Source: Cynocephalus volans (taxonomy: Eukaryota; Chordata; Mammalia; Dermoptera; Cynocephalidae). From it: DNA of 64,000 bases. The DNA lies in NCBI RefSeq assembly GCF_027409185.1, contig NC_084460.1, forward strand, positions 145,560,569-145,624,568, read 5' to 3'. Shown one piece after another: positions 56,800 to 64,000 of the stretch (positions are counted from its first letter, which is position 1; every line of letters begins with the position of its first letter). The notes under the pieces are model-generated. The model worked only from the letters and a program-made list of their open reading frames with translations. It did no database searches and was not told where the DNA came from. Made by a program: the position numbers and the translations under genes.

Positions 56800-56865
56800 A
56801 GAACAGGTAAAGGGACACATAAATCAACTACAATGTATATTGAGAAGTTAAAATAAAAAAAAAGA
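56800..56865 (+). repeat. L1 3' terminus with A-rich tail
   Basis: A purine-rich stretch ('gggggaggggagaaaggg') precedes 'caactacaatgtatattgag' and 'aagttaaaataaaaaaa', the same terminus as at 42,060. Confidence 0.45.
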
Positions 56866-57259
56866 AATGAATGCTTATTGACTATAAACTAGATCTTGGA
56901 GATTGTGGAAACAAAGGGAAAAATCAGTATTTCTCTTTCTTCTAAACATTTTCATAGATGTGAGTTACTGTAGCTTGTGGATCAAAATAGTTTTAAGAAT
57001 AATTTTTATCAGTCATTTACACCCAAAGTTTAAAATATAAAGTGTTAATAGCCTTAAAACAAAAAGAAAAATAAATAAAAAACCCCCCAAAAACACCAAA
57101 CACAGTAGTCCCTGGTTCTGTGACCTTCCTGCTACCGCCCCCTTCCTGATTTCCCTCCCCCGTGAGAGCCCTTTCAATAATTTTAGTTATCCTTTTGGTA
57201 AATACATCTCTATTTCTAATATCTATAATATTCCTGGTCTCTTAAATCATCCATTTTAA

Positions 57260-57475
57260 ACAGACTGCTTAATTCTAAATTCCAGCACCACCTCTTAATA
57301 GCTCTGTGACCTTTGGCAAATTATGTAATCTTTTTCGGCTTTAGTTTCCTAATCTATAAAACAGGAATAATAGAACCTACCACATAAGGTTACTGTGAGA
57401 ATTAAATGATGTAAAATTCTGTATATGTTATAATACCTTGCTCATAATATAATGATAATATAGTGATAACTATTG
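57260..57475 (+). repeat. MIR
   Basis: 'aatagctctgtgacctttgg', 'tagtttcctaatctataaaa' and 'aaggttactgtgagaattaa' are in MIR order. Confidence 0.65.
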
Positions 57476-58374
57476 TTATTGTTGTTACCTTAGGGTAGGT
57501 GAGGATTTGAACTCTCAAACCACCTTTCACCATCCTAAAATAGTGACAGCATTACAATTTGTTTTTAAATCACATTCAGTGTTTTCATTATCATGTCCTT
57601 TCGATATCTGAGGCAACTCTAGATTAATGCAATTCTCACTTTATATCCTCCTCAAAATAATTTGAGAGGCTGGCAAACTAGCTAAGACGCTGGACCACTA
57701 GAATATTCTTGATAACTATCAATTTGTCAAATTCCAAATGACTAGTGTTCCTGGACTATGAAAAACTGGATTATACAACTTTTCCTGTAGTTTTCAAATG
57801 ATTTCATTAAAATCTGTGTAAAAAATATGCCACTACTGTAGTTACTATAACATGTCTTTATTACTTGCTTACCTTTTTTTTTTTTTTGCCTATTTTTATC
57901 ATTTTCACAGCTAAGGATGTTTATAAGATGTTATACATTGTATATTACAGTTTTTCTTTATAGTCACTGTTTTTCAGGATTGACACCATTGCTCTATAAA
58001 CTGTTTCGTAGTGATTAAAATGAGAGCTTCTATTTAAAGTTCACAATTATAAGTGGTCTCTTAAATTGGAAGAAGTAAACAATCTGTGTACCTGGGATAT
58101 ATCTAAAATTCTAAAAAACATTTATGTAGCAGTTTATGCTTAGGAAAAAGATTAGTGAGTCACAATTTGTTTTAACAAAGTACTAGAGTAAATTGGAGGC
58201 ATTTTAAAGGAAAATATAAGAAGTCAGTTATAATTATTGAAGAGTGTCAAACAGTAACTCACATTTATATCTCTTAATCTGAAGATGCAATATTTCCATT
58301 CAGCCAATGAAATAAAATTATGTATGAATATGTATGAATAAAATATTATGTATGGAAATGTTCTTAATTCTCCC

Positions 58375-58495
58375 TCATTAAATTTTAAGTTCTCTGAAGA
58401 TTAGGAATATGTTTTATTTACCTTACATCACCATTGCCTGGACTATGTCTAACTCGTAGGCACAGAGATGTTTAATATACATTGAATAAATTGGT
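58375..58495 (+). repeat. L2 3' end
   Basis: 'aagttctctgaagattagga', 'atcaccattgcctggactat' and 'tacattgaataaattg' are in L2 3' order. Its antisense supplies the AATAAA considered for ARL6. Confidence 0.5.
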
Positions 58496-59080
58496 CTCAG
58501 ATCATTTACAAATGCTTAACAGTACAACACCAAATACCATATTAACACAGCATTATTCTTTCCAGTATAAACAAAACATACTAGTTGGTTCTTTACATTT
58601 TATGTTTAATTGATAGTGACACATAGTAAAATTTAATATATATTTACCCAGGTCCTTTATAAATAAAGTTCTTTTTCACAAGCACAATTCATACTTCAAA
58701 GTCATACCATAAACTCAATTTTTAAAAAGACAATTTAAAAAATAAAGTACATTAAAGATATCAATCATGATGGGATATTGAGATGGCTTATAACTCTGAC
58801 TTTTAAACATTCTAATTATAATCAAATGTAGACACCTACCAATAAGTTGATAATTCTAGGGAGCCCTTTTGAGGGTAAACATAGTTTTCATATAATAACC
58901 AGATAAGCATATCTGAAGTCCTATGTTCTTAAAAAGTTCATTCAGAGTCCATAAATGCAAGCAGAAGATTATAAAGTATTCTTAGATGTACAAATATATT
59001 TTTAAAAATTTAAAGTATTCAATTTGCCTTAGATGTATTCCTTGAATTAGAAATTGCTGAGGTTTCCAAATACTATCTTT
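58413..59080 (-). other. ARL6: ARL6 3' UTR, approximate extent
   Basis: The region following the ARL6 stop codon on the minus strand is AT-rich and has no open frame. The first canonical AATAAA on this strand is at 58,418-58,413, giving a UTR of about 670 bases. Weaker ATTAAA forms are nearer the stop at about 58,637, 58,610 and 58,476. The canonical signal lies inside what looks like an old L2 copy, so the true end may be one of the variant signals. The lower boundary is therefore a guess. Confidence 0.4.
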
Positions 59081-59106
59081 TCATGTCTTCACAGCCTGGA
59101 TCTGAT
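59081..59106 (-). CDS. ARL6: ARL6 (BBS3) last coding exon, C-terminus and stop
   Basis: ARL6 is an ARF-like small GTPase that, when GTP-bound, recruits the BBSome coat to membranes at the ciliary base. Its loss causes Bardet-Biedl syndrome type 3. Only the last 26 coding bases are here: two bases of a split Asp codon, then QIQAVKT and TGA. The human protein ends DQIQTVKT as I recall it, so one Thr-to-Ala change is seen. The acceptor is preceded by a T-rich tract (ATTTTTGTTTTTGTTATCAG). A second CAG four bases inside (at 59,102) could act as a competing acceptor but would shift the frame. The match is short, but the splice phase, the stop and the position about 22.5 kb upstream of CRYBG3 on the same strand all fit. 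I did not find the preceding ARL6 exon in the window. Confidence 0.85.
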
Positions 59107-59219
59107 CTGATAACAAAAACAAAAATAATCAGTCTCTACAGGGCAGAATCTATTTTCTAAAGTAATCCAAGACAAATCTACACAGTATGGTAGAATCCTA
59201 TGAATATGTTTTTTTAAAA

Positions 59220-61330
59220 GCATAATTCATACCATAGTTTTTATTTTTATCAAAGCTGTACATGCACATAGTTAAAATAATTAACTAGTTCTACAAAGGT
59301 TGTGTGAAAAATAGCCGTCCCTTGCTTCATTTCCCTTATCCCCTTTCAGAGTCAACTACTTCCAGCTCCCTTTTAGATCATTACTTATATATGTCTAAAT
59401 AGTATACTATTATTACTACTTCCTGAAATATCAGTTCCTTCAATGTAATATGAGGCTTCAGCTCTCTGACACTCCCACACTGCTGCCCTGCAACCCTTAT
59501 AATACTCCTAATACCCCCACTCTCCTAACATAGTAATGTAGTCATTATTAATATGACTGTGTAAGTGTAATCTGCAGCTGAGATAGGTGGTATACACTGG
59601 TTACTTTTCCTTTCCTCTACTACATTTTGTCTTCCCTGGAATTAATAATTGTCCCTCCACCCCCACCCAACCCATCTATTTAGTTTTTTTACGTACTATA
59701 CACTAATTCAATCCCACTACTCCCACAGTTTAAAACTGATCATGAAGCACATTCATAGTCCATCAATTTCGTCTTTTTGAACAACTGTCCCCTGGAGTCT
59801 TACAAAATTCTCCAATCTAGACCACTTGTTCTCTATATGCTGCCACAGTTACTCTCTTTTGAGATCTCCTTTCATTATCATCCTAAGATCTCCATTAACA
59901 CTGTGGGGTTTCCTTCCCCTGCTCTCTTCTACCAGTTTTCATGTTTCATGACCCTCATTTTTTCTCTTCTTGATCTACTGCATTGTTTATGATGAGGACT
60001 CTTCTCAGTCTCAGTAGCAACCTTAGCAAAAGGCAGAGAAAGTAAATTCTTCAGACATTACACAGCTGAAGATGTCTTTAGTCTATGTCATATATATTGA
60101 TATTGCCTGAGAATATAATTCCATTATTTTCTCCTTAGGCTTTTCCAGACATTGCCCAATTATCCTGGAGCTTCCAAGTCCTTGCTGTTGAGAAATCTGA
60201 TGTTATTCTGTTTCCTGATTCTTTATAAAATCTCTCATTTTTTTTCTCAGGAAGCTTGTAGAATCTTTCATTCTTTAGTGTTGAATTTAATAATGGTGCA
60301 CCTTGGTGTGGAAATATTTTCATCCACTGCAATGAGCTCTCAAGAGACCCTTCAACTGAAAACTCATAATTCAGTTCTGGAAAATACTGTTTGATGATTT
60401 TTACCCTCTATTTTCTGTTCTCTCTTTCTGAATTTCCTATTATTTGGATATTGAGCCTCCTAAACATGACCTTATTTTCTTTTCTTTCCAATTTTCTGTC
60501 TTTGTATTTTTGCTCTACTTTCTGGGAGAGTGCCTCTGTTTTACCTTCTTTTTATTAAATTTTTCATTTCTACTATTCTATTCTTATTTTCCAAGAACTC
60601 ATTTTTTTGTTCTTTGTTCCTTTTCAAGTAGTATCCTGGTGTTACTCATGAAAGTAACACCTTCTCTTATCTCTTTGAGGATACTCTCTAACAGATTCTT
60701 GCAATGTTCTTCCTACATAAATTATACTTCCTGTAAACTTTTCTTACTGTTTTCATCCTCAAATGTCTGTTGTTCCTTTGCCATCTTCTCATATGCATGA
60801 GTGAACACTAAAAAGCTAATTGAAACTTGGAAATGTGTGAGAGATTGTCAAATGTGGTCTTCATTATAGTGTGTCTGACTAAACCTTTTCCTTGGGAATC
60901 TCCATTATTAATACCTTTAGGTTTTTAATCTTAGGCTGGTCTGATTCCTCAAAGATGACTCTTCCTATCTACTGCTTACTGCTAGTGTTTTCTGGGAAAA
61001 GTAGGAGAAGGCAGAGGAGGGTTACAACATTGAGTATGAAACTTTCAGTTACTCCTCATTTTCAGTTCAGCACTACCACACACTAGCACCTGGTGTTTTC
61101 CAGTCCAAAGACATTCTATTTGCAGAGAATATACCTTCAATTTTCTTTTGAAGGAAGAATGTATAACTGTCTTCTCTTTTCAGCCCCACCTTTGTCCTTA
61201 TTTCCAATTTCCACCAATTTCTGAGCCTTTGAGGGGATCTGCAATGTAAATAAGGCTGCTTTCCAGCTCTCCCCAGTGCTTGCTTAGGATTCAACTTTCT
61301 CAAGTGTGTTAAGTTATTCATCATTAATCA
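59220..61330 (-). repeat. old L1/HAL1-like sequence, antisense
   Basis: Fits antisense L1M/HAL1 text: 'tccttgctgttgagaaatct', 'gaatttcctattatttggat' and 'tttgctctactttctgggag'. The first part (59,220-59,900) is less certain. Open frames here (for example 60,444-60,800) are non-genic. Confidence 0.45.
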
Positions 61331-62607
61331 GATATCCAGATTCCAAAATCTGGTTTCCATTTTCGCTATTTCTATTCTTTTTGCCCATGTAGGTTAATTT
61401 TTTTTTTTAAATGTCCTTTTACTGTTAGTGCGATTTGGGGAGGCAAAGAAAGTAAATGTGTGTGTTTAATCCTTTGCCTTTCATTTGAATACCCATATGC
61501 ATAGTTTATAAAGATCTAATCGGGAAGCATTATTAATTTTTTTATGTAGATAAAGTGATAAAATGAATAACTTTTGTTATTTGGGGAGATTTCTTTTTAA
61601 AAATATTTCATTTGACAGTTTCAGAGCTAGAGAACTTATAGCTCTGCAATAGTTTCTGTATATTCTCTGGAGGTATAAAAAAATACTTCATAATCTATTT
61701 AAGAGTTCTTGTCTTTGGGTTGTTATATATTCACAATTACTGAAAATCTTTCCAAAAGAGAATAGAATCATAGCATTTAATGTGTCATTTAATATTTCAT
61801 CAAAAACTTTCCAACCTTAAACTGAAAATAATGATTAAATTGGTCCAAATTGAACCAAAGACCTTCTTGTTTATCATGCTAGGAAATTTCAGAATTCTGG
61901 AAGCAAAATAAAGAGATATAAGTTCAGAATATCTTTCATGGCTAACAAATTAACAGTTATAGGTACAGACTAGTCTCTTATATTTACTGCTGCTTATTTT
62001 GCAAAATAGGTTAACTCCTTTCCAGTCCAGAGAGACATTTGGTAACATCAAAATGTAATATATTTACTATTACACAGGAAATATGAACAAAGGATTTCCT
62101 ACTCTAAACCAAACTGATACATTTTTTAACCCATATTAGTTTCCTCCTCTGTTATATGGTAAGGCAAAAGGGTAATATTAAAGGGGTAAATTTAACATTT
62201 ATTGAATGTTTTCTTATACATATAGTATCTAAATTTAACCTGTACAATTTATGACATTTTATTTTTAAATTTTACAAATGAAAATTGTCTTCACAAGATA
62301 ATAAGAGATGTTAGGTAATAGGCAGACATGTTATTAATAAGTAGTGGAATAAATCTGCTGGATTCAAAAGCCCGAACTCTTTTTTTGCTAGTATTCCATG
62401 CTGCCTATATATAATAGTGATAATACCACTTGACTTGCAGAGGACTGTTTTGAAGGGTACATAAGGGAATATGGCAACAAAAGGACACAAAAATATTGCC
62501 AACAGTGTGTTCTCCTTAACAAAAACTTGAGAGGTAAGAGACAAAAGAAACAAAAATTAGGTAGCAAGACCAGAGTTGACAATTGGTAATGTGATGTTGG
62601 ATTGTTA

Positions 62608-62625
62608 CTGCCACCTAGTGTCTCG
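62608..62625 (-). promoter_or_regulatory. CTCF-like motif, reverse
   Basis: On minus it reads 'gacactaggtggcagtaac', close to the CTCF core (CACTAGGTGGCAG). It lies in the last ARL6 intron and is orientated towards the forward motif at 40,705. Judged by eye only. Confidence 0.35.
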
Positions 62626-64000
62626 TAACAAAATTGCTGCAGACAAAATAAAAACAGAAGAAAAAAAGGTGACACAAGAGCTACAATTTAAAATCTAGAT
62701 GATTATCAACCTATATTCAGTAAGTACTGTGCTTTGAATGACTTTATTTGAGTGATAGCAGGGTTTCTATCCATGCTATATCTTTACTGTGAGCAATGGT
62801 AAGCACTTGTAAAGGAATCGGGACTGAAAATATGCTTCTGGTATTTTCTGTGGAATGTTCCTCTGTAACCTGTTTCTGGTGAGACTACAATCTCATAACC
62901 TTGACCACTTCTTTACCATAGTCTACGAAACAAGGCTGATTCACAGGTTCACAGAAAAATCCCTAGTAGTTCTTCTGAGAACCTCTTGAGGTTTTCCATT
63001 AAATTTCACTTAATTGTAAAATTTGACTAGAATGTTCTCTGCAGCTTAATGGTAAATGTCATGACTTCATAAATACAAAAGAAATGGAAATACAATAGTC
63101 TGTGCAGTTACCTAAAACACCATATTTTACCAATAACACATATAAATATTTATGAAATGTACATTTAGTACATTGAACCAAAGAAATATTATGCCTTTTT
63201 ATATATGAGCAGGCAGGCTACTCTTAGAACCACCACAATCTATGCTATATTCCTGCTACTGTTTCCAACATTCAAAAGAGAAAAAAAATCACATATAACT
63301 GGCATTATAAGGTTAGTGTAGAAGAATATATATCATTCATCGTTGTTCAGGGCAGGGAGATTCCCAATAGGAATAATCAGTTTTCTGCTCACAGTTGGGA
63401 ATTTTTGGCCTGACCATCAAGATCCTGAAATAAGAACCTATAGAGCTTGGTTTCATTCAACTCTATTTCTTTGCATGCTTCAAGCCATTGCTGTGTCTAG
63501 CGGACAATGTAATCTTAGGGAAAATGATGCACCTTAATTTATTTTCTGCTGTAGTAAGCCTCTACCAAATTATGATAACTATTTTGATGAATAACAAACA
63601 TATCTGCAAATATACAAAACATCAATAGAATACCAGTATTTATAATACTAAATGAGTATTATAAATTGCATATATATGCCATGTACAAATGAAGCTATAC
63701 GTAGAGTACAGCATAATTCTTAAAAAATACATGCCATTCAGACTTTTTTTTAGCTATTAATAGTAAGACCTAACATGTATCCCAAACTTCAGATGTGCTT
63801 CTATTACGAGATCTTACAGAAATTTGTTGCCACAAATTAAAAGTACTTTCTACCCCACACTGGCTGGCCAGCTGCCAAATAAATAAATATATAAATAAAA
63901 TTACTTTCTAATATGTCATATATATTGACTGTAAAGGTGCAAATACTTTATTTAGATAAATCCTTTATAAAAATGTAATAGAAGTAAATGGAGCAAAGCA

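Larger units (their letters stand above)
36911..58412. other. intergenic region between ARL6 and CRYBG3
   Basis: About 21.5 kb with no supported gene. Repeats are listed separately. Stretches in which I see nothing identifiable are 37,350-40,700, 40,730-42,060, 42,790-43,390, 44,030-45,480, 51,720-54,950 and 57,480-58,370. These are AT-rich with stop codons in all frames. Confidence 0.75.
59107..64000 (-). other. ARL6 last intron (partial)
   Basis: Sequence above the final ARL6 acceptor. Roughly 59,220-61,330 resembles an old L1 in antisense. The rest (61,340-64,000) is AT-rich with no exon I can recognise. The preceding ARL6 exon, whose human end reads GVDWLQ, was looked for on the minus strand and not seen. 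Confidence 0.65.

Noticed and set aside
60444..60800. 118-codon plus-strand frame, Phe/Ser/Leu-rich, looking like membrane segments
   Set aside because: T-rich antisense L1 sequence gives Phe and Leu codons by composition. No start context or conservation evidence.
63470..63500. Candidate for the preceding ARL6 exon ('gcttcaagccattgctg')
   Set aside because: Reverse-complement translation does not give GVDWLQ or neighbouring ARL6 residues, and there is no donor in the right phase.

Overview
This is a stretch of mammalian nuclear DNA: AT-rich, dense in decayed L1, L2, MIR, MaLR LTR and DNA-transposon copies, with sparse exons flanked by consensus GT/AG splice sites. It carries the 5' end of CRYBG3 on the minus strand and, upstream of it on the same strand, the last coding exon of ARL6 (BBS3). 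This ARL6-then-CRYBG3 tandem order matches what I recall of human 3q11.2. Two tRNA-derived SINE copies resemble the CYN family of colugos (flying lemurs), so a dermopteran is my best guess for the host. That guess rests on memory of the family and not on a search.

Layout, read on the minus strand from high to low coordinates. From 64,000 to 59,107 lies the last ARL6 intron, much of it an old antisense L1. The final ARL6 coding exon is 59,106-59,081 and is followed by the 3' UTR. From about 58,400 to 36,900 is an intergenic stretch of roughly 21 kb made of L1, LTR, SINE and mariner-like copies with AT-rich unique DNA between. A CpG island at about 35,930-36,910 holds the CRYBG3 promoter and exon 1 (coding part 36,524-36,376). 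Intron 1 (21.0 kb), exon 2 (15,336-15,270), intron 2 (10.9 kb), exon 3 (4,365-3,935) and the start of intron 3 follow, and the rest of CRYBG3 lies beyond position 1.

The three CRYBG3 exons join in one frame (phase 2 across intron 1, phase 0 across intron 2, phase 2 into intron 3) and give the first 215 residues. No bacterial features, CRISPR arrays, RNA genes or new multi-gene system were found. The most interesting items are in the repeats: a small family of palindromic TA-flanked mariner-like elements (one split by a SINE), a dimeric SINE with a 14-base target-site duplication, a hAT element nested in a MIR, and a pair of convergent CTCF-like motifs around the ARL6 3' end. Repeat family names are from pattern recognition and their boundaries are approximate.
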